Origin: Methyloversatilis universalis FAM5
GTDB lineage: Bacteria; Pseudomonadota; Gammaproteobacteria; Burkholderiales; Rhodocyclaceae
NCBI RefSeq assembly: GCF_000214035.2
Contig: NZ_AFHG01000044.1
Location: 124,001-188,000 of the forward strand
Reading direction: 5' to 3'
DNA length: 64,000 nt
In this document: one piece after another, positions 42,502-51,305 of the stretch
How the letters are laid out: each line of letters begins with the position of its first letter
Numbering within the stretch: position 1 is the stretch's first letter
The notes under the pieces: generated by a model
Seen by the model: the letters and a program-made list of their open reading frames with translations, nothing else
Told to the model about the DNA's origin: nothing
Databases searched by the model: none
Made by a program: the position numbers and the translations under genes

Positions 42502-43533
42502 ATGACCGCTCCCGCCCCCCTCGACCATGCCGATCTGCGTGCCCTGAACACGCTGCACCTGCCTGCCCGCGCGGCGCGCCTGCAGCCGGTGGAGGACGCG
42601 GCCGACCTGCCGGCGCTGACCGCGGCCGTCGCCGACCGCGGCGAGCCGCTGCTGGTGCTCGGCGGCGGCAGCAACATCGTGTTCGCCGGCGATTTCGCCG
42701 GCACCGTGCTGCACATGCGCACCCGCGGCATCGAACTGCTGGCGCAGGATGGCGACACGGTGCAGGTCGCGGTCGCGGCAGGTGAGCTCTGGCATGACTG
42801 GGTAGCCAGCGCGCTCGAGCGCGGCTGGTACGGGCTGGAAAATCTGGCCCTGATTCCGGGCACCGTCGGCGCAGCCCCGGTCCAGAACATCGGCGCCTAT
42901 GGCATCGAACTGGTCGACCGGCTGCAGGCAGTCGAGGCCTGGGACCTCGAAGCGCGGCAGTGGCTGCGCCTGAGCGCCGCCGAATGCGAAATGGGCTACC
43001 GCGACAGCGTGTTCAAGCGCCGGCTGGCCGGCCGGGCGGTGATCACCCGGGTCATTTTCCGCCTGAGCACGGTGCCCGACCCGCGGGCGCAGTATGCCGA
43101 CCTGCAGCGCGAACTGGCGGCGCGCGGCATCACCGCCCCCACCCCGCGCGACGTGTTCGACGCGGTCTGTGCCATCCGCCGCGCCAAGCTGCCGGACCCG
43201 GCGCAGATCGGCAATGCCGGCAGCTTCTTCCGCAATCCGGTGCTGGATGCAGCCGATGCCGCGCGCCTGCTGGCCGCCCATCCGGACGCGCCGCACTATC
43301 CGGCAGCGGGCGGCGCGGTGAAATTCGCCGCCGCATGGTTCATCGACCGCTGCGGCTGGAAAGGCGTGCGCCGCGGCGACGCCGGCGTGCATGAACGACA
43401 GGCGCTGGTGCTGGTGAACCACGGCCAGGCCACCGCCGCCGAACTGCTGGCGCTGGCGCGCGACATCCAGGCCGACGTCCGGGCCCGCTACGGCGTGGCG
43501 ATCGAGCCGGAACCGGTCATCGTCGGCGGCTGA
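42502..43533 (+). CDS. murB: UDP-N-acetylmuramate dehydrogenase
   Basis: The 343-residue FAD enzyme reduces UDP-N-acetylenolpyruvoylglucosamine in peptidoglycan synthesis. FAD-binding motifs are LLVLGGGSNIVFAGDF and ALIPGTVGAAPVQNIGAYG. The catalytic Ser/Glu regions are AQIGNAGSFFRNPV and the C-terminal VRARYGVAIEPEPVIVGG. It is a type I MurB by length and the YRDSVFK motif. It converges on the cysteine-cluster gene with adjacent stops. Confidence 0.96.
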   Translation: MTAPAPLDHADLRALNTLHLPARAARLQPVEDAADLPALTAAVADRGEPLLVLGGGSNIVFAGDFAGTVLHMRTRGIELLAQDGDTVQVAVAAGELWHDWVASALERGWYGLENLALIPGTVGAAPVQNIGAYGIELVDRLQAVEAWDLEARQWLRLSAAECEMGYRDSVFKRRLAGRAVITRVIFRLSTVPDPRAQYADLQRELAARGITAPTPRDVFDAVCAIRRAKLPDPAQIGNAGSFFRNPVLDAADAARLLAAHPDAPHYPAAGGAVKFAAAWFIDRCGWKGVRRGDAGVHERQALVLVNHGQATAAELLALARDIQADVRARYGVAIEPEPVIVGG

Positions 43534-43839
43534 TCAGCCGGCGGCCAGACCGTGGCGCCGCCGTGCGCGCAGGCAGGCCTCCGAGCCGGCCTCGAATTCG
43601 CGGCAGGGTTCGGGCCGATCCTCGTAGATCCAGCAGCTCACGCACTGACCTATCGTGCCGCGCAGCGCCCGGCAGCGCGGCTGCGCATGGTCGGTGCCGC
43701 GCATGCGGGCAATGGCGCCGTTCAGTTCGTCGTACAGCCCTTCGGGCACCCGGCCGCCCTGCGCCTCGCCGTCCGACGGATGGAAATCGACCCGGAAACT
43801 GGCGCAGCAGGCGCCACAGGCGGTGCAGTCAAAGCTCAT
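43534..43839 (-). CDS. YkgJ-type cysteine-cluster protein
   Basis: The 101-residue protein starts MSFDCTACGACCASFRVDF and has further Cys at RCRALRGTIGQCVSCWIYEDRPEPCREF, the CxxCxxCC...C...C pattern of the YkgJ family, thought to bind zinc or iron. Function is unclear. The start at 43839 overlaps the methyltransferase stop by ATGA (43836-43839), so the two are translationally coupled. Confidence 0.88.
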   Translation of the reverse strand: MSFDCTACGACCASFRVDFHPSDGEAQGGRVPEGLYDELNGAIARMRGTDHAQPRCRALRGTIGQCVSCWIYEDRPEPCREFEAGSEACLRARRRHGLAAG

Positions 43840-44510
43840 GCAGCGATCTCCAGCAGGCAGCGGTACAGCGCGTGGCCGCTGGCCGCGTACTTGCGCTCGA
43901 AGGGCGTGAGCGGCGCCGCGGGCGAGAACGCCTCGACCGCGGCGTCGATGCCGGCGATCAGCTTCGCCGCAAGCGCGAATTCCTCGACGTAGATGCGCCA
44001 GTTGCTGCGGCATTCGATGACGCCGCCGAGCGCCAGCACGGTCGGGAACACCGGATGCGCCGGCCAGCGGCGCGCCAGATGACCGATCTTGGGCCAGGGA
44101 TTCGGGTAGAGCATGTACTGGCGCGCCGGCCGGTAGCCACCGTCCAGCAGCAGGCGCCAGATGTCGGCCATGTCGGCGCGCAGCAGCCGGGCGTTGGCCG
44201 GCAGCGCCGGCGCGCGCGACAGCCGGTCGGCCGACTGGTCCACGCCCAGCACCACATGATCAGGAAAGCTTTCCGCCAGCCGCGCCGTGCTTTCGCCGAC
44301 GCCGCAGCAGCTGTCGATGATGAGCGGCGTGTCCGGCGCACAGCCGGCAGCGAAGCTTTCGAAGGCCTCGCGACTGTAGGGCGCCACCGGCTGCCGGAAG
44401 GGCTGGCCGGCACGGCGCGCGATCAGCGCCGGCAGCTGTTCGTGCGGCCCGGTCTGGGCGCTTTCGGGCACCCGGGAACGGCCGGCCGGCGTGGGGTCAG
44501 GCGCGTCCAC
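43836..44510 (-). CDS. TrmB-like SAM-dependent methyltransferase
   Basis: The 224-residue protein has a class I SAM motif (PLIIDSCCGVGESTARLAESFPDHVVLGVDQS). The TrmB-characteristic stretch is YPNPWPKIGHLARRWPAHPVFP, where the classic enzyme has PDPWPKxRHxKRR. TrmB makes 7-methylguanosine at tRNA position 46, but the Asp-to-Asn and missing basic residues leave the exact function open. The start is probably the GTG at 44510, overlapping the upstream glycosyltransferase stop by 14 bp; the frame extends farther upstream. Confidence 0.72.
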   Translation of the reverse strand: MDAPDPTPAGRSRVPESAQTGPHEQLPALIARRAGQPFRQPVAPYSREAFESFAAGCAPDTPLIIDSCCGVGESTARLAESFPDHVVLGVDQSADRLSRAPALPANARLLRADMADIWRLLLDGGYRPARQYMLYPNPWPKIGHLARRWPAHPVFPTVLALGGVIECRSNWRIYVEEFALAAKLIAGIDAAVEAFSPAAPLTPFERKYAASGHALYRCLLEIAA

Positions 44511-45600
44511 CGCCCAGCAACTCGCGATACACCGCCAGATTGCCCTCGACCATGGCGTCGGTATTGAATTCGCGCTCGACGATTTCACGACCCTGCGCGC
44601 CCAGTCGCTGCCGCAGCGCCGGGTCGCCCAGCAGGCGCAGCAGCGCGTCGGCCAGCGCCGCCGGGTCCTGCGGCGGCACCAGCAGACCGGTCACTTCGTG
44701 ACGCACCGATTCCGGCATGCCGCCGACCGCCGACGACACCACCGGAATGCCGGACGCCATCGCCTGCATCGCCACGTTGGCGAAGCCTTCCATCGTTGCC
44801 GGATGCACCAGCACGTCGCAGGCGCGCAGGATGTCGCCGATGTCGTTACGGTAACCGAGGAAGCGCACGCAGCCGTCCAGCCCGGCGGCACTGACCGCGC
44901 CGCGCAGCGTGGCCTCTTCCGCCCCCTCGCCGACGAACAGCACCTGCGTATCCGGATGCACCGCCCGGATACGCGGCAAGGCCTGCAGCAGGAAGCGGTG
45001 ACCCTTGCGCGGAATGAGCTGGGCGATCACCACCAGCACCGGCACGCCGGCCGGCAGATCGAGCTTCGCCCGCGCCTGCGCGACGTCGAGCGCGCTCTGG
45101 TAGGCGCGGAAGTCGATCGCGCTATAGACCTGACGGATGCCTTCGGCCGGCACGCCGGCCTCGATCAGCACCCGGGCGATGCCCTTGGACACGGTCACCA
45201 CCCGGTCGGGCAGCGTGACGTAGCGCAGCCGCGTGAGCCAGCCCGGCTTGACCGGGTCATCGACCCGGCGCGACAGCACCACCTTGCCGATGCCGGTCAG
45301 CTTGGCGGCGAGCAGGCCCAGCGTGTCCGCACCGCGCCGGCTGTGGATGTGGATCACGTCCGGCCGCTCGGCGCGCAGAATGGCGGCCAGACGCCAGATG
45401 AAGCGGAGGTCGATGTCGCCGGCGAAATCGACCGCGCGCAGGTTCAGGCCGTCGGCTTCGGCCAGACGGTGCAGGTCGCCACCGCGGGCGCACACCAGCA
45501 CCGCCGGCTCGCCGCGGGCGCGCAGGCCGCGCATCAGGTAGTACACCTGCATGGTGCCGCCGAGGCGGTGCCGCCCCATTTCGATGTGCAAGGTTTTCAT
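44497..45600 (-). CDS. GT4-family glycosyltransferase
   Basis: The 367-residue GT-B enzyme has an N-terminal glycine-rich loop (HRLGGTMQVYYLMRGL), the middle domain start VLVVIAQLIPRKGHRFLLQALPRI and the nucleotide-sugar site DVLVHPATMEGFANVAMQAMASGIPVVSSAVGGMPESV with the family Glu in MEGFANV. It probably adds a sugar to a lipopolysaccharide core or other surface glycan, as it lies in an overlapping run with a GT9 enzyme and an O-antigen-ligase-like protein. Its start overlaps the GT9 stop by ATGA (45597-45600). Confidence 0.88.
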   Translation of the reverse strand: MKTLHIEMGRHRLGGTMQVYYLMRGLRARGEPAVLVCARGGDLHRLAEADGLNLRAVDFAGDIDLRFIWRLAAILRAERPDVIHIHSRRGADTLGLLAAKLTGIGKVVLSRRVDDPVKPGWLTRLRYVTLPDRVVTVSKGIARVLIEAGVPAEGIRQVYSAIDFRAYQSALDVAQARAKLDLPAGVPVLVVIAQLIPRKGHRFLLQALPRIRAVHPDTQVLFVGEGAEEATLRGAVSAAGLDGCVRFLGYRNDIGDILRACDVLVHPATMEGFANVAMQAMASGIPVVSSAVGGMPESVRHEVTGLLVPPQDPAALADALLRLLGDPALRQRLGAQGREIVEREFNTDAMVEGNLAVYRELLGGGRA

Positions 45601-46637
45601 GCGTCGGAAGGTAGCAGCGGCCGCGCGACGTCGAGCACGTGTTCGGGCGTGATGTCGCGCAGGCAGTGGAAGGCGCCGCCGCAGGTCGGGTGGCGGCGGC
45701 AGGGCGAACAGCGCTTGCCCAGCCAGATCACCCGCGCATTGTCGCGGCCGGTGACGGTGTAGGGACAGGTCGAGCCGAACAGCGCCACGGTGGGCGTGGC
45801 CATCGCGATGCCCATATGGGTGAGCCCGGTGTCCACGCCGACCAGCAATGCGGCGTGGCCGATCAGCGCGGCCGCTTCGGGCAGCCGGGTGGCACCGGCC
45901 AGATGGACGATGCGCGGGTCGGCAGCGGTGATGCGTGCGGCCGCCTCCGCGTCCGCCGGTCCGCCGAGCAGCACCGGCGTCAGACCGTGGCGGTCCAGCA
46001 GCAGACGGCACAGCGCCTGCCAATGGTCCTCGAACCAGTGCTTCTGCGGCCGGGTGGTGAACGGCGCGCAGGCAACGAAACGGCCAGGTGCCAGCCGGTG
46101 CTTCGCCATCGCTTCGCGTGCGCGGCCGTCGACCGCGCCGGACACGGTGAGCCGAGGCAGGAAGTCACCGCAGTCCAGGCCGAGATGTTGCGCCATGAAC
46201 AGGTATTCGGAACTGATGCGCGCCGGGTCGCCGCCACGGGCGATCACTTCGGTCATCAGCAGCCGGCTGCCCTCCTTCGACCCGAGACCGACCCGGCGCG
46301 GCGCACCGGTGAGCCAGGCGAGAAAGCCGCTTTTCAGCAGGCCCTGGAGATCGAGCACGGTGTCGAAACGGTGCTCGCGCAGCTGGCGGCGGAAGGCGCG
46401 CACCCGCCGCCACAGTTCCAGCCGGCGGCCTTCGCGCCACAGCTGTTTCCACTCGGCCTTGGGCCAGGTGATGACCGCGTCCAGACAGCGGTCATCGGCG
46501 ATCAGCGGCGCGATGCCCGGCTCCACCAGCCAGGCGACGTAGGCGTCCGGGTGCGTGCGCTTGAGCGCTTCCGCCAGCGGTGACGCGAACACCACGTCGC
46601 CGATGGCCGAGGTACGGACGATGAGGACGCGCTTCAC
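45597..46637 (-). CDS. GT9-family (heptosyltransferase-like) glycosyltransferase
   Basis: The 346-residue protein matches lipopolysaccharide heptosyltransferases: RVLIVRTSAIGDVVFASPLAEALKRTHPDAYVAWLVEPG, FDTVLDLQGLLKSGFLAWLTGAPRRVG and the C-terminal LVGVDTGLTHMGIAMATPTVALFGSTCPYTVTG. It would transfer a heptose or related sugar to the inner core. The start is a GTG at 46637 overlapping the ligase-like stop by GTGA. A Cys-rich segment (GKRCSPCRRHPTCGGAFHC) near the C-terminus is found in one branch of the family. Confidence 0.9.
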   Translation of the reverse strand: MKRVLIVRTSAIGDVVFASPLAEALKRTHPDAYVAWLVEPGIAPLIADDRCLDAVITWPKAEWKQLWREGRRLELWRRVRAFRRQLREHRFDTVLDLQGLLKSGFLAWLTGAPRRVGLGSKEGSRLLMTEVIARGGDPARISSEYLFMAQHLGLDCGDFLPRLTVSGAVDGRAREAMAKHRLAPGRFVACAPFTTRPQKHWFEDHWQALCRLLLDRHGLTPVLLGGPADAEAAARITAADPRIVHLAGATRLPEAAALIGHAALLVGVDTGLTHMGIAMATPTVALFGSTCPYTVTGRDNARVIWLGKRCSPCRRHPTCGGAFHCLRDITPEHVLDVARPLLPSDA

Positions 46638-47857
46638 GCGCGTGACTCCCGGGCCGGACTCCACAGCAGCGCAAGGAAGACGACATACATCAGGCTGGTG
46701 TTGGAGCGCATCAGATAGGACTCGAACAGACAGATCACCATGAACAGCAGGGGCAGCGCCCGGCGCATGCGGCGGCGGCTGTCGTCGTGGCCGCGCCGCA
46801 GCAGCGGCACGCCCAGCAGCGCCACCAGCAGCACGCCGCCCAGCAGGCCGGTCGAGGTCAGCACGTACAGATAGTGGTTGTGCGGATTCCAGGCCGGTGC
46901 CCAGGCCGGCGTGTAGCGCTCATTGACCGCACGATAGACCTCGGGGTAGTCACCGATACCCACGCCGGCGAGCGGCGCGTCACGGAATATCCGCAGCGCG
47001 TTCTGCCAGTAAATGAGACGTTGACTGACCGAGGCCTTCGGCAGCTCCTCGTAGTGCTCCAGTTCGTTGACCACGCGGTCGGCCCGCATCCGGAAGTAGT
47101 CGTTGCCGGCATAGCCGCCGATCACGATGCCGCCGACCAGCAGCGCGGACACCGCCGCCGCCAGCACCGGACGGCGGGCGAAACGCTGGAAGGCCAGCAG
47201 TGTCAGCAGCGCGAGGAAGCCGACCAGACCGGCGCGCCCGCCGGAAATGACCAGATTGAAGGCGGTGGTGGCCAGCAGGCCGGCGTACACCAGGCGCATC
47301 TTCGTGCCGGAGGTGTCGAACAGCAGCCGGTGGCCGGCCAGATAGCCGGCCAGCGCCAGCGCCGGCGCGTACAGGATGCGGTCGACGAAGGGCGCGGTGT
47401 CGTCCGCGCCCTTGTCCACCCGGATGCCGTCCGGCAGCCCCGGCCAGACATGCATCTGCGCCCAGTTGTACAGCGCCAGCGCCTCGCAGAAGGCCACTGA
47501 CGCGAGAAAAGCGGAAATGTAGCGACCGACGTGTTCGCGCCTTGCCACGCTGAAATACAGCGGCGCCAGCAGGAAGAAATTCTGCCGGCCCAGCATGCGA
47601 CGGCCCCACTCGAGATCGTCCGACCAGAACAGCGAAGCGACGAACACGCCGTAATAGGCCAGACAGATCCACACCAGCGGCTCATCGGCCAGCGCGCGGA
47701 ACTTCGCGACAAAACGCCCTTCTGCCAGCCACAGCAGCAGCATGACGGCCGTCAGCCAGTACGCCGGCGCCACGGTGAGTGGAATGCTCGCGCACACGCC
47801 GGCCAGCAGCCATGAATTGATGGCCGGAATGCGTGCGCGGAAGGTGGCCAGGCTCAT
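46634..47857 (-). CDS. O-antigen ligase/polymerase-like membrane protein
   Basis: The 407-residue inner-membrane protein has about 10-12 membrane segments and the Wzy_C/WaaL-type periplasmic loop between them (NDYFRMRADRVVNELEHYEELPKASVSQRLIYWQNALRIFRDAPLAGVGIGDYPEVY, then WNPHNHYLYVLTSTGLLG) with the conserved HNHYL. It would join O-antigen to lipid A-core or polymerise a glycan. The start at 47857 overlaps the preceding gene's stop by ATGA (47854-47857). Confidence 0.85.
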   Translation of the reverse strand: MSLATFRARIPAINSWLLAGVCASIPLTVAPAYWLTAVMLLLWLAEGRFVAKFRALADEPLVWICLAYYGVFVASLFWSDDLEWGRRMLGRQNFFLLAPLYFSVARREHVGRYISAFLASVAFCEALALYNWAQMHVWPGLPDGIRVDKGADDTAPFVDRILYAPALALAGYLAGHRLLFDTSGTKMRLVYAGLLATTAFNLVISGGRAGLVGFLALLTLLAFQRFARRPVLAAAVSALLVGGIVIGGYAGNDYFRMRADRVVNELEHYEELPKASVSQRLIYWQNALRIFRDAPLAGVGIGDYPEVYRAVNERYTPAWAPAWNPHNHYLYVLTSTGLLGGVLLVALLGVPLLRRGHDDSRRRMRRALPLLFMVICLFESYLMRSNTSLMYVVFLALLWSPARESRA

Positions 47858-48885
47858 TCGATCTCCACACCGCACTGTTCGAAGGTGGCGCGCATGTCGC
47901 GCGCCTCGTCGGCCGACTTGAAATGCACTGCAGGCCAGCCGAAGGCGCGCACCCGCACCGCTGGTGCATAGATCTGGCGGGCGATCAGCAGCGCGGTCGA
48001 ACGCACGCCGACCACGGCCGCGTAAGGCGTACGGGCCATATGGACCTCGAGCGCGCAGTCCGGCTCGATCAGCCGGTAGTCCGCGTGCTTGAGCTCGTGC
48101 GCCGCATCCTTGGGATGCGCCTTGTAATCGATGTCGCTGATGCCCTGCGCCGCCAGCCAGTCGCGGATGCGCACGGTGGTGGTCGCCAGGTCGGCGGCGC
48201 TCATCAGCCCGAAGCCGGTCAGCGGCTGGCCCACGACCAGCGCACGCCGGGGTGCATCCGCGGCGGCCGGCGGCGGTGCATCGACCAGCGGCGGCAGCAC
48301 CACCACCTTGTCCGCGGGGTATTCGTGCGGCAGCCCGGGCAGCACATAGATGCGGTCGCAGAACGGGGCGTCCGAACCGATGCGGTCACCGGAAAAGCAG
48401 GTGTAGCGGAGCTCCGGCGCCACCAGCGCGCGCAGTCGCCGCGCCTGCTGGGCCAGACGCCTGAACGCGCTGAGCGGGTAGCGACGGATGGAAATCAGTC
48501 CGTCCGGCAGGATGCGCGCGTGCATTTCGCGGGCACCGGCAGCTCGCGGCAGCGCGTGCAGGAAGTAATTGATGGCCTCGGTGTCGAATACCGCGCTGTG
48601 AAGGATCAGCCGCTCGCAGCGCCCGACCAGATCCGCCACCAGGCGGATGTTGGCGCGCTGCCGGCGCAGCCGGCCGAAGCGCCCGGGCAGCGGCTCCCAG
48701 CGCGGCCAGGGCATGTAGCTGCAGGCGTCCCACTCGGCCGGATCGACCGCCGACTTCATGCCCGGCTTGTACCACACCAGCACCTGCCGGGCGCCCGCCT
48801 CCAGCGTCTGAGCAATGCGCCGCGCGGCCAGGTACTGCAGCGGGGAAGCGACGAAATAGACGGAAACGGTGCGGCTTTCGGACAT
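47854..48885 (-). CDS. surface-glycan protein, possibly sialyl/polysialyltransferase-like
   Basis: The 343-residue protein starts MSESRTVSVYFVASPLQYLAARRIAQTLEAGARQVLVWYKPG and ends with DYKAHPKDAAHELKHADYRLIEPDCALEVHMARTPYAAVVGVRSTALLIAR. The first-strand SPLQ, the central ERLILHSAVFDTEAINYFLHAL and the late KAHPKD recall bacterial sialyl/polysialyltransferase-type GT-B proteins. It is the first of the four overlapping glycan genes. I am unsure of the sugar; no sialic-acid synthesis genes are in view. The start at 48885 is taken where conserved sequence begins. Confidence 0.6.
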   Translation of the reverse strand: MSESRTVSVYFVASPLQYLAARRIAQTLEAGARQVLVWYKPGMKSAVDPAEWDACSYMPWPRWEPLPGRFGRLRRQRANIRLVADLVGRCERLILHSAVFDTEAINYFLHALPRAAGAREMHARILPDGLISIRRYPLSAFRRLAQQARRLRALVAPELRYTCFSGDRIGSDAPFCDRIYVLPGLPHEYPADKVVVLPPLVDAPPPAAADAPRRALVVGQPLTGFGLMSAADLATTTVRIRDWLAAQGISDIDYKAHPKDAAHELKHADYRLIEPDCALEVHMARTPYAAVVGVRSTALLIARQIYAPAVRVRAFGWPAVHFKSADEARDMRATFEQCGVEIE

Positions 48886-48940
48886 GCCGGCGGGCAGTGC
48901 GGGAATTTTGCGAAGGCGTGATGGTACTTGTTTGGGCCCG

Positions 48941-48975
48941 CGGCCGCCTCCCCCCGTTCGGGCGAGAGGCGGCCG
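48941..48975. repeat. 10-bp-arm inverted repeat in the 48.9-kb divergent gap
   Basis: CGGCCGCCTC (48941-48950) and GAGGCGGCCG (48966-48975) are perfect arms around 15 bases. It lies in the 267-bp gap between the glycan operon and the DUF3047 gene, 56 bp from the glycan start. It could be a hairpin in either leader or a regulator site. Confidence 0.45.
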
Positions 48976-49152
48976 GCACGCCGCGCGCCCGCCGGCCCGG
49001 GCGTCCGCACGCACCGGCCGGCGCCGGGGCGGGCAGGCATCTTCCATGCGCAGGGAAGGCAAACGTCCTGCACCCGGTCCGGCCCGAGCCCGCAGGGAAA
49101 TCATGCGGATAGCATCGACCTCCCTCACGCTTCAAGACGAAAAGGAGACACG

Positions 49153-50331
49153 ATGAACCTCTTCCGCGCCTGGCGCAGCCTGGTCTGCGGACTCGCCCTC
49201 GCCACCTCGAGTGCGGTGTTCGCGCAGACCGACCACGAAAGCTTCGAGCGCGACATCCGGACTGCGCTGACTCCGCTGACCGGCCAGTCGATCACAACCT
49301 ATACCGTCGTTCATCTGGACGCCGAGCACGCCCCCTGGACCGACACCGGCCTCACGCTGGCGGTCGGCGACCGGGTGACCGTGCTGCTTCAGGGCCGCGC
49401 CTGGCTGTCGCGGCACTACGACATTTCGCTGGAAGCGCCGCTGCAGGTGTGGCGGCGCATCGGCGAACAGGGCCGCATCACGCGCAGCATCGACGCCCAT
49501 GACACCTTCACCGCCGACCGCGCCGGCCCGCTGCAGATCAAGAATCTGCCGCTGCGCTGGCTGGACGCGCACGGGGCCGCGCTCGAATCCGGCGTCCGCG
49601 GCAATCCGGACGGCGGCGGTGGCGTGAGCATCGCGGTGATCCGCTGGTCGCCGCAGGCGAACATCGGCGCCGCCCTGGCCACGCTGGCACGCCAGCCCAA
49701 CGCCCCGGCCTGGGCCGCGCCGGCACTGGCCCGGCTACAGACCCCACCGAGCGCACCGGACGGCTGGAGCTATCTGTGGGAACTGGGACCGGCCGACATC
49801 TTCAGAGAAACCCGCGCCACCGGTGACGACGGCGGCCCGGCCCGCCGCATGCATGCGCACACGCGCAATGATGTCGCCATCCTGCAGACCGCGGCCGACG
49901 CGCCACTGTCTCCGGACACCGAGCTGCGCTGGGCGTGGAAGGTCGACCGCCTGCCCGGACGCAGCGCCGAAAACACGGTGATCACGCACGACTACCTGAG
50001 CATTGCGGTCGAGTTCGATAACGGACAGGACCTGACCTATCTGTGGAGCAGCGCGCTGCCGGTCGGCGAAACCTTCCGCTGCCCGCTGCCCGGCTGGAAG
50101 GACAGGGAAACCCATGTGGTGGTGCGCTCCGGTACCGCCGACCTCGGCAAGTGGCTGAACGAAGCGCGCAATGTCTGGCGCGACTATGCGCAGGCCATCG
50201 GCGGCGAACCGCCGAAGCGCATCGTCCGCGTATGGCTGATCGCCAACAGCGTGTTCGGGCGCGGCGAAGGCCGGGCCGAGCTGGGCGACATCCGCCTCGG
50301 CGCGAACGGGCAGGACCGCTTCGTCTGGTAA
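49153..50331 (+). CDS. exported DUF3047-family protein
   Basis: The 392-residue protein has a signal peptide (MNLFRAWRSLVCGLALATSSAVFA). The C-terminal half is DUF3047 (LRWAWKVDRLPGRSAENTVITHDYLSIAVEFDNGQDLTYLWSSALPVGETFRCPLPGWKDRETHVVVRSG, then RIVRVWLIANSVFGRGEGRAELGDIRL). The N-terminal half (VLLQGRAWLSRHYDISLEAPLQVWRRIG) looks like a beta-sandwich. Function is unknown. AAAGGAGA lies before the ATG at 49153. Confidence 0.82.
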   Translation: MNLFRAWRSLVCGLALATSSAVFAQTDHESFERDIRTALTPLTGQSITTYTVVHLDAEHAPWTDTGLTLAVGDRVTVLLQGRAWLSRHYDISLEAPLQVWRRIGEQGRITRSIDAHDTFTADRAGPLQIKNLPLRWLDAHGAALESGVRGNPDGGGGVSIAVIRWSPQANIGAALATLARQPNAPAWAAPALARLQTPPSAPDGWSYLWELGPADIFRETRATGDDGGPARRMHAHTRNDVAILQTAADAPLSPDTELRWAWKVDRLPGRSAENTVITHDYLSIAVEFDNGQDLTYLWSSALPVGETFRCPLPGWKDRETHVVVRSGTADLGKWLNEARNVWRDYAQAIGGEPPKRIVRVWLIANSVFGRGEGRAELGDIRLGANGQDRFVW

Positions 50332-50383
50332 GCGGTGGCGTCCCGGGCGCCGCCGTAAGGATTCCGGCCCCGGTTCGCCCGCC

Positions 50384-50947
50384 TCAGTTCTCCGGCCCGA
50401 GATCCAGCCGGGCGCGCACTTCGCACTCGTGTTCGACATAGACCCATTCCGGGCTGGCACGCAGCCGCGCCAGCAGATCATCGAACAGCGGCGCGTGTTC
50501 GGGCGCGAATTCGAACCAGGTCAGGAAATCGAACGGTTCGTCCGGTGACAGGTCACGGCAGTGGTGCAGACGTCTCGCCACCGCCGGCAGCGCGCGCAGC
50601 CCGTGGGCAATGTGATGCGACTGCTCTTCCATGACCGCGCGCCGCTCGTCCTGCGCCAGCGCCCACCAGGCGGCGGACTTGCGGATCGGGATCAGCACCG
50701 CGCACACCGCCTGCGCCCGTCCGAGCGTGGGCGTGGCAGCAGCCAGCGCCTGCCTTTCGTCCCGGTTCACATAGCGCTCGTTGCTGGTGATGCCGCGCAG
50801 CGACCACAGGCCTGTCGTCGCGGCGTCGCCGGCGATGCGGTCGAGGCGAGGCGCCTCGGGCAGTGGTTCGCCGATGACGCCGCGTACTTCGGTCATGCGC
50901 CACGGGCCGTCGGCACCGGCGACGAAAGTCCATAAGCGTTCTGTCAT
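50384..50947 (-). CDS. chlorite-dismutase-family haem protein (short form)
   Basis: The 187-residue protein matches the small (clade 2) chlorite dismutase fold in its C-terminal half: KSAAWWALAQDERRAVMEEQSHHIAHGLRALPAVARRLHHCRDLSPDEPFDFLTWFEFAPEHAPLFDDLLARLRASPEWVYVEHE. The candidate haem-ligand histidine is in SHHIAHG; the distal arginine that chlorite dismutation needs should be one of Arg125, Arg126 or Arg131 but was not aligned. No signal peptide, so cytoplasmic. The physiological substrate is uncertain. It is divergent from the porin gene at 51306. The start at 50947 begins the conserved region. Confidence 0.75.
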   Translation of the reverse strand: MTERLWTFVAGADGPWRMTEVRGVIGEPLPEAPRLDRIAGDAATTGLWSLRGITSNERYVNRDERQALAAATPTLGRAQAVCAVLIPIRKSAAWWALAQDERRAVMEEQSHHIAHGLRALPAVARRLHHCRDLSPDEPFDFLTWFEFAPEHAPLFDDLLARLRASPEWVYVEHECEVRARLDLGPEN

Positions 50948-51305
50948 GGCTGACTCCGGTTCGGATGGGCGATCAGTTTGAGGGCGGCGGGCGGAAACGA
51001 CCGACGCCCGGTCGAGCATGCATCGGCCATGCCGGCCTGGCATTGCACTTGCAGCCGGAAACGGGTCGCCGCACGGCCGATGCGGAAGAACTGGACCGCG
51101 AGAACGCACCATATCGGTGCGGAAACCGCGTGCGGATGGGACCTGCCTGCTCTCGAGCCCACGCCGCATGCGCGCCTCTCTTCCACAACGAGCGCGTGAC
51201 GACACGACCGGATTCCGGACGCCGCACTCCGGATACCGGACTCCCCGACGCCACCTCGCGCACCCGGCTGCTGCCTGCCCTGCGCCCCCGTTCAGGACCG
51301 CCACC
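50948..51305. other. 358-bp divergent gap before the porin gene
   Basis: No gene is apparent. At 51209-51244 a repeated GC-rich block contains several CCGGA/TCCGG units (CCGGATTCCGG, TCCGGATACCGG), giving a partly palindromic, repetitive leader region. The promoters of the chlorite-dismutase-family gene and the porin must lie here; I could not place them. Confidence 0.4.
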
